A stretch of DNA of 36,386 nt from Spirochaetaceae bacterium (GTDB taxonomy: Bacteria > Spirochaetota > Spirochaetia > Treponematales > Breznakiellaceae), in NCBI GenBank assembly GCA_031283755.1, contig JAITBE010000093.1, forward strand, positions 1-36,386, written 5' to 3'. Every line of letters begins with the position of its first letter. Position 1 is the first letter of the stretch. The translations under genes and the position numbers were made by a program. Below, piece after piece: positions 8,606 through 17,418 of this stretch. Below the pieces are notes generated by a model. It did not search any database, had not been told where the DNA came from, and worked only from the letters and a program-made list of their open reading frames with translations.

Positions 8606-9829
8606 TTATCGTATTTTTTTAAAAATCAGGGACGTATTAATACCGCCAAAGGCAAAGTTATTGGACATGATATATTCGGCCTCCAGTTCCCGGCCCTCCC
8701 CGAGGATATAGTCCAGGGGCGCGCATTGGGGATCGATTTCCGTTACATTGATGTTGGGAAGGAACCAGCCTTCGTTCATCATATTGACGGAAACCCAGGC
8801 TTCAATCGCCCCGCAGGCTCCCAACGTATGGCCGATGTAATTTTTCAGGGTGCTTACGGGAACCGGGCGGCGGAACACGTCAAAGGTCGCCCAGGTTTCG
8901 GCGATATCCCCGGCGGTAGTACCGGTACCGTGGGTATTCACATAAACGATGTCGGCGGGGCAAAGGCCGGCATCCTTGAGGGCCAGGGTCATAGCGCCCC
9001 CCATAGTGGCCCGGTTGGGCTTGGTAATGTGGGTTCCGTCGGTATTGGTGCCAAACCCCACCAGTTCGGCGTATATCCGCGCCCCCCGGTTTATGGCGTG
9101 GTCATACTCTTCCAGGATCATAGTCCCCGCCCCTTCTCCAATAACCAGGCCGTCCCGTTTGGCATCATAGGCCGCCGGAGTCAGGCCGGGGGTATCGTTT
9201 TTTACGGAGGCAGCGAAAAGGGTATCGAAAATCGCGGCGTCCGCGGCGCTCAGTTCATCCGCCCCCCCGGCGATCATCAGGTCCTGGACGCCGTTTTGTA
9301 TGGTTTCATAGGCGTACCCCAGGGACATACTGCCGGAGGTACAGGCGGTATTGGTAGTAATAATCCGGCCCGTTAACCCGTAAAAAACTTCGATGTTCGC
9401 CGCGCAGGTATGGGGCATGGATTTGATGTAGGTGGTGGCGGTCATCTCCTTTACATTGTTGAGGATGAGCATACTGTAAAAGCCAAGCAGAGAATCAATG
9501 TTCCCCATGGAAGAACCATAGGCCACTCCGCAGCGGCCCCGGGCCAGTTCCGGGGAATCGGTGAGGGACGCCATGGCCAGGGCCTTTTCGGTGGCGGCGA
9601 GGGAAAGCAGGGCTACCCTGCCCATGCTCCGGATTTTCTTCCGGGGATAATCGGGGATCTCAAAATCCACCGGCGCCGCGAGGCGGGTATTCATCTGTTG
9701 ATATTTATCCCATTCGTCCATCCGGCGGACACAGTTTTTCCTTGCCTTTAGTTTTGCCAAAATAGTCTGCCATTCCGAACCCAGGGCGCTGACCACGCCG
9801 CCCCCGGTAATAACCACCCGTTTTTTCAT
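8606..9829 (-). CDS. Beta-ketoacyl-ACP synthase (FabF/ApeR-like) of APE cluster
   Basis: MKKRVVITGGGVVSALGSEW..., active site TTNTACTSGSMSLGYA, VNTHGTGTTAGD, KNYIGHTLGACGAIE; start 9829 has RBS AGGAAGG. Confidence 0.9.
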   Translation of the reverse strand: MKKRVVITGGGVVSALGSEWQTILAKLKARKNCVRRMDEWDKYQQMNTRLAAPVDFEIPDYPRKKIRSMGRVALLSLAATEKALAMASLTDSPELARGRCGVAYGSSMGNIDSLLGFYSMLILNNVKEMTATTYIKSMPHTCAANIEVFYGLTGRIITTNTACTSGSMSLGYAYETIQNGVQDLMIAGGADELSAADAAIFDTLFAASVKNDTPGLTPAAYDAKRDGLVIGEGAGTMILEEYDHAINRGARIYAELVGFGTNTDGTHITKPNRATMGGAMTLALKDAGLCPADIVYVNTHGTGTTAGDIAETWATFDVFRRPVPVSTLKNYIGHTLGACGAIEAWVSVNMMNEGWFLPNINVTEIDPQCAPLDYILGEGRELEAEYIMSNNFAFGGINTSLIFKKIR

Positions 9830-9848
9830 ACCTTCCTCTTTACCATAC

Positions 9849-10586
9849 TTACACAAGCCCGCCGTCTACGGAAATGACCTGCCGGGTGATATAGGCTGCG
9901 GATTCCGAGAGGAGAAATACCGCCAAGGCCGCCACTTCTTCGGGCCGGCCTATACGCCCCAGGGGAATAACGGGAAGGATCTTATCCAGGGGCGCGCCCC
10001 GGATCATGTCGGTTTCGATGATCCCCGGGGCGATACAATTTACCGTAATGGACCGGCTCGCCAGTTCCACCGCCAGGGCCTTGGAGGCGCCGATAATGCC
10101 CGCTTTGGAGGCGCTGTAATTAACCTGCCCCCGGTTCCCGGTGATCCCCGACACCGACGCCATGGTGATGATACGTCCCTGTTTTTTCCTGCACAGGGGC
10201 ATGATCAGGGGATGGAGGACATTAAAAAAACTGTCCAGGTTGGTATGGATCACCTGATCCCATTCCTCCTCAATCATGGCGGGGAAGACATTATCCGCAT
10301 GGATCCCCGCGTTACAGATAATCCCCCAAGGTACGCCTTCGGTTTCGATATACGCCTCAAGTTTTTCCCGGCATTCCTCCCGGCGGGCAATATCAAAGGA
10401 CAATAAGGTTACCTTTCCACCCCGGGAACGGATTTCCCGAGCCAGGGTTTCCGCCGCCCCTTCGCTTTGGTGATAATGGGCTATCACCCGATACCCCGCG
10501 CCGGAAACCGCCAGGGCGATTGCCCGTCCTATGCCCCGGCCCGCGCCGGTGATCAATACGGACTTTTCATTTTCCATAACAGCCAT
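9849..10586 (-). CDS. 3-oxoacyl-ACP reductase (FabG/ApeQ-like SDR)
   Basis: SVLITGAGRGIGRAIALAVS (TGxxxGIG), ICNAG, YSASKAG, ISVDGGLV. Confidence 0.92.
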   Translation of the reverse strand: MAVMENEKSVLITGAGRGIGRAIALAVSGAGYRVIAHYHQSEGAAETLAREIRSRGGKVTLLSFDIARREECREKLEAYIETEGVPWGIICNAGIHADNVFPAMIEEEWDQVIHTNLDSFFNVLHPLIMPLCRKKQGRIITMASVSGITGNRGQVNYSASKAGIIGASKALAVELASRSITVNCIAPGIIETDMIRGAPLDKILPVIPLGRIGRPEEVAALAVFLLSESAAYITRQVISVDGGLV

Positions 10587-10587
10587 A

Positions 10588-11082
10588 TTATAAACTTTCC
10601 CAGCGGGAAAGATCACCCGCTTCCATCACCATGATGTTCGCCCTCCCTACGGGATAAGAGCCCGAAAGGTCCTGCCCGGACATTTCGCAATTATAGGAAA
10701 AGACCGCATCCAGCCGGTAATCTTCCCGGACATAAGTCCGCAGGACAGTACCGGAAGATAAAAAAGGAACGGCCAGTTCCAAATTAGAAATACTCAGAAT
10801 AAAACCCGGGGGTGGTTTTTTGCCCTCGTCCCGGTTGATGATTCCGGACAGGGCGGAAATACTCTGGGCCATACACTCAATGCCGACCCAGGAGGGGACT
10901 CCCCCGAATTCCGGATCGTAAAAGAGGCAGCCCGGACCAATGTCATATTCGGCGGACAGAGTATTTTTCTTTTTATTATACGTACTGATCCGGCTTAATA
11001 AAAACATTTTCCCCCGGTGGGGAAGCAGGGAACAAAGCTCTTCCCCTTCGATAATTCCGGTTATATCCTTATCCTGGAACAT
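10588..11082 (-). CDS. 3-hydroxyacyl-ACP dehydratase, hot-dog fold (ApeP-like)
   Basis: EELCSLLPHRGKMFLLSRI, WVGIECMAQSISALSG; located between KR and KS genes. Confidence 0.8.
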   Translation of the reverse strand: MFQDKDITGIIEGEELCSLLPHRGKMFLLSRISTYNKKKNTLSAEYDIGPGCLFYDPEFGGVPSWVGIECMAQSISALSGIINRDEGKKPPPGFILSISNLELAVPFLSSGTVLRTYVREDYRLDAVFSYNCEMSGQDLSGSYPVGRANIMVMEAGDLSRWESL

Positions 11083-11085
11083 TCC

Positions 11086-12330
11086 TTAATCCTCCCTTCC
11101 GATTATTAAACTGATGTTACATCCTCCAAAGGCAAAGGAATTACTCATACAGATCCTCAAACCCCGCAGGGTAGTATCCCTGCCGGCAAACCGCAGACGG
11201 GGCAGGTCGTCATCGTATACCCCGTCCCAAACATGAACCGGTAACAACAGGTCCCCGGCAGAGGTTTCCGCGGCATAAGACAGGGCCAGCCAGCAAAGGG
11301 CCAGCTCCAGCGCCCCCGCCGCGCCGAGGGTATGCCCGGTAATGGACTTGGTAGAGCTTACCGGGGGGCTTGCGGCGCCGGGAAAAACCGCCGCCACCGC
11401 CAGGGCCTCCATGGCGTCATTGAGGGGTGTTCCGGTTCCGTGAAGATTGATGTACCCCACATCCCTAGGTCCGATACCGGCGGCGGCCAGAGCTTCCTTC
11501 ATGGCCCGGATTGCTCCCTCTCCGTCCGGCCGGGGAGCGGTTATGTGAAAGGCATCGGCGCTTTCGCCGGCCCCCAAGAGGGTGATGGGAATGCCCAGGG
11601 ACTCCCGGGAGAGTACAAAAAAAGCGGCCCCCTCCCCCAGGGTAATCCCTTTCCGGTTTTTACTAAAGGGATTACAGGGAGCATCCGACACCGTCTCCAA
11701 GGAATCAAAGCCGAGCAGCACGGTTTGGGAAACAATGTCCACTCCCCCGGCTATGACCGCGTCACAAAAACCTCCCCGGATAAGTACGGCCCCCTGGCTG
11801 ACCGCCCCCGCGCCGGAAGCGCAGGCGGTGGAAACCGTCAAAACAGGACCGGTCAGGCCAAAGCGGCGGGCAATATACTCCGCGGGGTAAGCCGCCCCCT
11901 GATAACGAAGTTCATAGTTTTCCGGGAAACAACCGGTGCTAAAATAGGCCCGGTGGGCCTCCAGGGATAACTCTGAACCGTTATCACAGGAGCCGATACA
12001 AACCCCCACCCGATCCGGACCATAGACGGCGGCGGCCTGTTCCACCTCGGGACGGATCTGCTCCAGGGCGGCGCCGGCGATACGGAAGATCCGGGACCCC
12101 TCCCGGATACCGGCGTTTCCCGCGGGGGGAAAAAATTCCTCGGGGATACGCCCCGCCGGAAAGGATCGCCGCCCGGAGGAATTTTGGGGAGCGCCGGGAA
12201 GGGAAAAGGGGACAATCCCGCTCCGGTCTCCCCGTTGGGCGGCGTCAAAGAACCTTTCCCTCCTGTCCCCGGCGCAGCAGAGCAGCCCCGGGGCGGAAAG
12301 ATACACCGGCGTCTGTTTGGGCATCACCAC
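11086..12330 (-). CDS. Beta-ketoacyl-ACP synthase (ApeO-like)
   Basis: LTVSTACASGAGAVSQGA, INLHGTGTPLNDAME, STKSITGHTLGAAGALE, SNSFAFGGCNISLI. Confidence 0.88.
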   Translation of the reverse strand: MVMPKQTPVYLSAPGLLCCAGDRRERFFDAAQRGDRSGIVPFSLPGAPQNSSGRRSFPAGRIPEEFFPPAGNAGIREGSRIFRIAGAALEQIRPEVEQAAAVYGPDRVGVCIGSCDNGSELSLEAHRAYFSTGCFPENYELRYQGAAYPAEYIARRFGLTGPVLTVSTACASGAGAVSQGAVLIRGGFCDAVIAGGVDIVSQTVLLGFDSLETVSDAPCNPFSKNRKGITLGEGAAFFVLSRESLGIPITLLGAGESADAFHITAPRPDGEGAIRAMKEALAAAGIGPRDVGYINLHGTGTPLNDAMEALAVAAVFPGAASPPVSSTKSITGHTLGAAGALELALCWLALSYAAETSAGDLLLPVHVWDGVYDDDLPRLRFAGRDTTLRGLRICMSNSFAFGGCNISLIIGRED

Positions 12331-12887
12331 GATCCTTCCAGGGTATAGGCGTAGCGGCGGAAATAATTGGTATAGACCACCGAGGAGATCCCCTTTTCTA
12401 TCTTGATGATAAGGGTATTCCCCTCAAATATGGTCCGGACTTCAAGGGCCGCGCCCTCGGCCTTTTCCACCTTAAAAGTCAGTCCCGCCCGTTCCAGGGC
12501 CTCCGCAACCGCCTCGGCCCGGTAAAAACAAAACTGAAAATCCGCCAAAATATATTCGGCGCTGATCTGGGGGGGCAGGAAGGCCGATGAAAAAAAAAGC
12601 CTTCCTTCATCAAAGGAGAGATCCCCCATACCGACCCCAAGGGTATTAAAAAAAGCCATGGTTACCCGGTTTTCGTCCGCTTCCGTCCATGCATCCAGGA
12701 TGAATTCCCGTTCCCCGTAAGTTCCGGTAATATGCTGTCCCAGGTCCATGGGGGCCTCAATGTCCCCGGGGGAAAGCAGAATGTACCGGGCCTGTTTGGT
12801 GAGATACACCGGCGCGTAGGGAGATTCCGGCGGCTTAGTAACACAAGAAACCAATAAAAAGATCAAAAAAAGGAAACCGATGCGCAT
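12324..12887 (-). CDS. DUF3261 family lipoprotein (APE cluster)
   Basis: N-terminal signal with lipobox FLLVSC; 'YILLSPGD...', position between MMPL and KS matches APE clusters. Confidence 0.7.
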   Translation of the reverse strand: MRIGFLFLIFLLVSCVTKPPESPYAPVYLTKQARYILLSPGDIEAPMDLGQHITGTYGEREFILDAWTEADENRVTMAFFNTLGVGMGDLSFDEGRLFFSSAFLPPQISAEYILADFQFCFYRAEAVAEALERAGLTFKVEKAEGAALEVRTIFEGNTLIIKIEKGISSVVYTNYFRRYAYTLEGSW

Positions 12888-12918
12888 ACCGCAATACTAC
12901 CCCAACCATGGTATATGA

Positions 12919-12988
12919 AGCTGTTTTCAAATTCTATGGTCCGGCGGAACCGTGATTTTGAAAGACAAGCTTTGTTTGTCAAGCAGCC
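12919..12988 (-). repeat. Dispersed quasi-palindromic element, copy D (long form), upstream of the DUF3261 gene
   Basis: Reverse complement ggctgcttgACAAacaaagcTTGTctttcaaaatcacggttccgccggaccatagaatttgaaaacagct matches copy B over its whole length. Confidence 0.8.
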
Positions 12989-13043
12989 GTAAATATAACG
13001 GAAAAGCAGGCGGGTTTAATCTTGGCTCCCACCGCTTTTTCTA

Positions 13044-13082
13044 AAGCCTGTTTCAAAACCAACCGAGTTTTGAAACAGGCTT
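13044..13082. repeat. Hairpin of TCGGTTGG subfamily, copy 2, directly before the PPTase ORF
   Basis: AAGCCTGTTTCAAAAC-caaccga-GTTTTGAAACAGGCTT, 16-bp perfect arms. Confidence 0.75.
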
Positions 13083-13095
13083 ATACTGAAAAATT

Positions 13096-13896
13096 ATGGT
13101 TATATTTTATCTGGGATTATCCTATGTGTCAAACCAAGATCCGGAGTATATAGGGCAGAAAAGCCTCCGGATCCTCCGGAAACTCGACCGGCGGGCAGAA
13201 AATAGCAGGGCCCTGGGTCTTGGGTTTGAGAAGGCTGCCGGAGGCAAAGGGGAGCCGCTTATTTTGACCGAAACCGGGGGCAGGCCCTATTTTGCCGATC
13301 ATCACGCGGATTTTAACATAAGCCACTCAAAAAGGATGGCGGCGGTTTCCTACCTCAGTTCCCCTAACCGGCGGTTCCGTACCGGCTGCGACATTCAGTA
13401 CCAGCAGCCTAAAAAGACATACCGTGAAATAGCGGCCCATTTTTTTCATCCCCCGGAGCGGGAATTCCTTACCGCGGCCAGAACCGGGACCGAAGGACTC
13501 CGCTCTTTTTACCTGCTCTGGACATTAAAAGAAGCATACCTCAAAATCCGGGGACTTTCTGTTTTTGACCTCCGCCGTTGTCCGGTTTTCAGCTTTGACG
13601 GTCAGACCGGAGGGAAAATTCCATCGGAAGTGTTCCGGGACCACGGGGAACCGGAGGGAGAATATTTTTTCTCAGGAGATTCCGGGAACGACCGGAACCT
13701 GGAATTTTTTTTATACGAAACCAGGGATCCGGCAAGGGGCGCTTACTCTCTGGCGGTATGCCGGGAACAGGACGAACCCGGCCCATCCGCCGAACCTGAG
13801 GTACGGTGGTTTTCCCGGGAAAAATTGCCGCTCAAAAGTATCGCCAAAATAAAGGCCGCGGAAAGACCGATAAAAACCGTCAACCCAAAGATATGA
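13096..13896 (+). CDS. 4'-phosphopantetheinyl transferase (Sfp/AcpT-like)
   Basis: FNISHSKRMAAV, GCDIQ, FYLLWTLKEAYLKIRGLSVFD motifs; opposite strand to neighbours. Confidence 0.88.
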   Translation: MVIFYLGLSYVSNQDPEYIGQKSLRILRKLDRRAENSRALGLGFEKAAGGKGEPLILTETGGRPYFADHHADFNISHSKRMAAVSYLSSPNRRFRTGCDIQYQQPKKTYREIAAHFFHPPEREFLTAARTGTEGLRSFYLLWTLKEAYLKIRGLSVFDLRRCPVFSFDGQTGGKIPSEVFRDHGEPEGEYFFSGDSGNDRNLEFFLYETRDPARGAYSLAVCREQDEPGPSAEPEVRWFSREKLPLKSIAKIKAAERPIKTVNPKI

Positions 13897-16187
13897 ACCG
13901 GCGTAAAAGAACTGAGGCTGAGGGCGCCGAAGGAGAGGGCGGTGGTGATAAAGGAGAGGAATACCGCCAAGGCTGTCAGGGACCGGCCGGGGGAAGTACG
14001 ATCTTCCCTCATATAAAACATATAATCCAGGCCTAAGCCGAATACCAAGATTAAGCCGGTCACGGAAAAAAAGCTCAGGGGAATATCCACCATGGCAAGG
14101 AAACTTATGGTGATGAGGGCCGCCAGGATCGCGGCAGCGCAGATCCGCGCCGTATCCCGGAGAGAATAAAAAAACCGGATCACCAGGGCGACAACAAAAA
14201 AAGCCATAGCGAAAAGCAAGAGCATTGTCCGGGTGAGAGAATCAAGTTCCCGGCTGATATCCTCGACCTTGTTTATAAAAAAAACAAAATCCAGTTCCGC
14301 CGCGATTGCCCTAAAGGGCTCCTCGTTTTTTATATGCCGGGGCAAGACGCAGGAATAATACTGTCCATTCACCGGGCCTATCCACAAATTGGCGATAATG
14401 TCCGCAAGATACGGCAGAAGATCCCCTTCGGGAAAAACAAATTGATCCCGGGCCCTATCAAATTCCTCCCGGAAACCAATAATCGTCTCCGGGGGAAAAC
14501 CCAGATACTCAAACTGACGTTCCGCCCAGGGGAGTAAAGCCGCCGCCGCGGCGTAGTTTTGCTGTTGGGTCCTGACCGAAGGAATAAAGAGGGAGGTGGA
14601 TATATAAGAAGAAAGATTCCCTCCGGCGATTTCCACGGCAAGGGCGGCGGCAAGGGTCTCTTCATGCTCCAGCACTTCCTCGGGGCTTTCCCCGGAAACG
14701 ATAAAGTACCAGGGGGCCGAGCCGTAGTTTAAAACCGAAGCGGCGGTTTTTTCGGATTCCGCCAAATAATCAGGCATGGTGTATAATCCGCCGATGTTGT
14801 TTTCTACCCGCAGCTTATCCCGATTGATAAAAAACATGGCAAGCGCCGCAAGGCTTATTCCCGCAAGCAGCAGTACCTTGGGCAGGGGGAACCCCATTAT
14901 ACCGGGGGGCCTCAAAAACCGGAAGATAAAGCGCTTTTCCGGGGGAGGGTTTTTTAGTATTGGGTACAGACAAAAAACCGATAAAAATGAACTGAACAAA
15001 CCGGTTATCGAAAATACCGCAAACTGCCGAAGAATGACAAAGGGAGCGAAAAGGAGCAGGGTAAAACAGATTTCCGAAGAAACCAAACTCATGGCGATAC
15101 TCCGCCTGATATGGGAACGGATTAAAGAACCCGTTTCCAGGGCGGGATTCCCCTTCCGGTGGATAAAATAATGGACCGAATAATCCACCCCCATACCAAT
15201 AAGGGTGGTGCCAAATACGAAGGTCAATACGTGGATCTCCCGAAAGAAAAGTAAAACCGCGCCCATGGCTGCCAAGATTGAAACGCCGATGGACGACAGG
15301 GTTACGGCTATGGGCAGGAAAGAGCGGAAAACAGCCACAAACAAAATAAGGATAATAAGGGAAGTAACAGTACTGATCAGGGATATCTCCCGCTGCGCCC
15401 CGGAGGAACTGGCGTAACTGTGGAAGGGTACCCCGGAATAAACGAATTCCACGGCGGGGTTCTGCCGCCGGATCACGGCGGCGGCGGCGTATATTTGCTC
15501 CACCCCGCTTTGCGCATTGGTCAGGGAAACCCCTTTAACGGAAAGGCTGCCCCGGATCAACACGTACCAGGTATCCCCCGACCGGGCGGCAAGCACCTCA
15601 TCCCGGAGGGAAAGGCCGCCGCCTGAAAGCAGGGCCGAAGCGAGGAACTTTTTCATCCCCCGATCGGCCAAGAGAAAGGGGTCCCGATCAATAGTGTCAA
15701 GGCCCGTCAAGGTAAAGGTCCCAAAAGCCGTGGACAGGGCTTCGTCGGCGACGGTTTGAGCCCGGCCGCTTTCCAGTAGTTCCCGGGTTTCCCGGTCCAG
15801 GAGAACATAGCGGTACTTGTCGAGGTAACCTAAAAACTGCGTCAAAAGGGTATCATCCACATAGAAGGCAATACTTTCAAAAACCGGGGAATCCGCCAGG
15901 TCCTGATACAAACGACGGGCGGCCTCCTTGGCCTCTCCAAAATCCCCGCTCCCCACGAGGATGTAGACTCCCCGGCCGGTCCTGGCCCCCAGGGCTTTAT
16001 CCGCGGCGGCTACGGACTTTAGGGAGGCGGAACCGGGAAGGATATCAAAAAGGTTCGTATTGATCCTCACCGGACTCCCTGAAAAAAGGGATAAAGCGAG
16101 GGCAACGGCAATCCCCGCGTGGAGTAACAGCCAAACTCCGGAGAAAAAGGAGTATTCCCCCTTAGAGGGAAAAGAGGGCAATTTCAC
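13743..16187 (-). CDS. MMPL/RND-superfamily exporter (ApeM-like)
   Basis: 814 aa with two TM blocks, FGTTLIGMGVDYSVHYF and LVFGLGLDYMFYM; GTG start. Confidence 0.88.
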   Translation of the reverse strand: MKLPSFPSKGEYSFFSGVWLLLHAGIAVALALSLFSGSPVRINTNLFDILPGSASLKSVAAADKALGARTGRGVYILVGSGDFGEAKEAARRLYQDLADSPVFESIAFYVDDTLLTQFLGYLDKYRYVLLDRETRELLESGRAQTVADEALSTAFGTFTLTGLDTIDRDPFLLADRGMKKFLASALLSGGGLSLRDEVLAARSGDTWYVLIRGSLSVKGVSLTNAQSGVEQIYAAAAVIRRQNPAVEFVYSGVPFHSYASSSGAQREISLISTVTSLIILILFVAVFRSFLPIAVTLSSIGVSILAAMGAVLLFFREIHVLTFVFGTTLIGMGVDYSVHYFIHRKGNPALETGSLIRSHIRRSIAMSLVSSEICFTLLLFAPFVILRQFAVFSITGLFSSFLSVFCLYPILKNPPPEKRFIFRFLRPPGIMGFPLPKVLLLAGISLAALAMFFINRDKLRVENNIGGLYTMPDYLAESEKTAASVLNYGSAPWYFIVSGESPEEVLEHEETLAAALAVEIAGGNLSSYISTSLFIPSVRTQQQNYAAAAALLPWAERQFEYLGFPPETIIGFREEFDRARDQFVFPEGDLLPYLADIIANLWIGPVNGQYYSCVLPRHIKNEEPFRAIAAELDFVFFINKVEDISRELDSLTRTMLLLFAMAFFVVALVIRFFYSLRDTARICAAAILAALITISFLAMVDIPLSFFSVTGLILVFGLGLDYMFYMREDRTSPGRSLTALAVFLSFITTALSFGALSLSSFTPVHIFGLTVFIGLSAAFILAILLSGNFSRENHRTSGSADGPGSSCSRHTARE

Positions 16188-16845
16188 GGGGGTCTAAGGC
16201 TCCGGGAAAAACATGACCGGATAACTCATAATAAATGGTATCTCCGTTTTGTTCGTAGAGGGTGATTTGCCGGATAACCGAATCCCCCCGCAGGATGATC
16301 CGCCGGGCAAAGGAGCGGAGGTTCTTTTCCCCGGGGACCAGCCCCACCGTCCAGCTTCCGTCCGCTTCAACAAAATAATTATCAAACTTATCCAGCAGTT
16401 TTTCCGTATTCCCGGAAAAAACAGCGCTTATGGTTTCGGCTAGCTGCAAAAATGTTTCGTTTCCCCGGGCATCGAGTTTTGTTTTCCTTCCCCCGGGACT
16501 CCACTGGATAAGGTAATCCCGACCCACCGCCATGGTGGAGGGAAAGGGCCTGAGGGTTTCCCAGACCATACCCCGTTCCGCATCAATAATAAAGGCCCCT
16601 CCCGATTCCAGGGAACGTTTAAGCCGGCTCAAGGTCTTTTTTTGGACAAAATCCCCCTTAACCAGGGGATGGGCCGAAAGAATCGTATTTATCTCCCGGT
16701 ACCGGGGCAGGGCCGCCGGGGAAAGGGGATGCCGGAACACCTCTTCGGAAAACTCCTGGGCGGCAAGGGGAATACCGGAGAAACCGATAAAGAGAAACAG
16801 ACTGAATAGGAAAGATCGAAGGGGACCGAAGAAGCGGCAGATCAT
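16162..16845 (-). CDS. LolA-like outer-membrane lipoprotein carrier protein (APE cluster)
   Basis: Signal peptide; 'ILSAHPLVKGDFVQKKTLSRLKRSLESGGAFIIDAERGMVWETLRPFPSTMAV' typical LolA-related sequence. Confidence 0.85.
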   Translation of the reverse strand: MICRFFGPLRSFLFSLFLFIGFSGIPLAAQEFSEEVFRHPLSPAALPRYREINTILSAHPLVKGDFVQKKTLSRLKRSLESGGAFIIDAERGMVWETLRPFPSTMAVGRDYLIQWSPGGRKTKLDARGNETFLQLAETISAVFSGNTEKLLDKFDNYFVEADGSWTVGLVPGEKNLRSFARRIILRGDSVIRQITLYEQNGDTIYYELSGHVFPGALDPREIALFSL

Positions 16846-17288
16846 GGGGAACCCTCCGGGTCAAGCTGGGCCAACAGGGTTTCTACTTTATCGGTAAAAA
16901 TCCGGGGGCACACAAAACAGGAATCCTGGGCGGCGACATGGTAGGCCATTTGGGTACTTACTCCCTTGGTAGTGATTTCCCCGGTTTCAGGGAGGGAAAG
17001 TTCATATTTTATTCTAAGGCGGTTTTCATATTCATCCAGGATCGCTTTGATCCGTACCCGGTCGCCAAAATGAAGGGGTCTTATAAATTTGAGGGAAATA
17101 TCAGTCACCGGGAAAACATACCCCGAAGCCTTCATTTCCCGGTAGCCGTAGCCAATCCTATTCAACAGGGCACAGCGGGCCTTTTCAAAATACTTCACAT
17201 AATTACCATGCCAGACTACATCCATGGGGTCCACATCATAAAATTCTATGGTACATTCCACTTCGGCGGTCAGATTTCGGGGGTTCAT
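16842..17288 (-). CDS. Acyl-CoA/ACP thioesterase, 4-hydroxybenzoyl-CoA thioesterase-like hot-dog (ApeK-like)
   Basis: VECTIEFYDVDPMDVVWHGNYVKYFEKARCALL; stop overlaps LolA start (ATGA). Confidence 0.88.
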   Translation of the reverse strand: MNPRNLTAEVECTIEFYDVDPMDVVWHGNYVKYFEKARCALLNRIGYGYREMKASGYVFPVTDISLKFIRPLHFGDRVRIKAILDEYENRLRIKYELSLPETGEITTKGVSTQMAYHVAAQDSCFVCPRIFTDKVETLLAQLDPEGSP

Positions 17289-17418
17289 AGGACACACCTC
17301 AAAAAATTTATTCGGAGGGGATCAGGGACAGGCGGAAAAGCAGCCGGCTTCCCCGCCTGCCCTTGTTGCGGCGTTTTCAATGAAATCTATTCGGAAACCG
17401 AGACCCCGAATAACCCTA

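Noticed and set aside
8597-9376. 259-aa plus-strand ORF (and 9410..9751) antisense to the KS gene
   Set aside because: Antisense of a clear KS with all catalytic motifs; composition (G/P/H/R-rich) is that of a shadow ORF.
11332-11970. 212-aa plus-strand ORF antisense to the second KS
   Set aside because: Shadow ORF in a GC-rich coding region; no motif or RBS.
17298-17418. Gap between acyltransferase and thioesterase as a possible ammonia-lyase remnant
   Set aside because: All frames checked by eye; no MIO motif or lyase-like sequence could be recognised.
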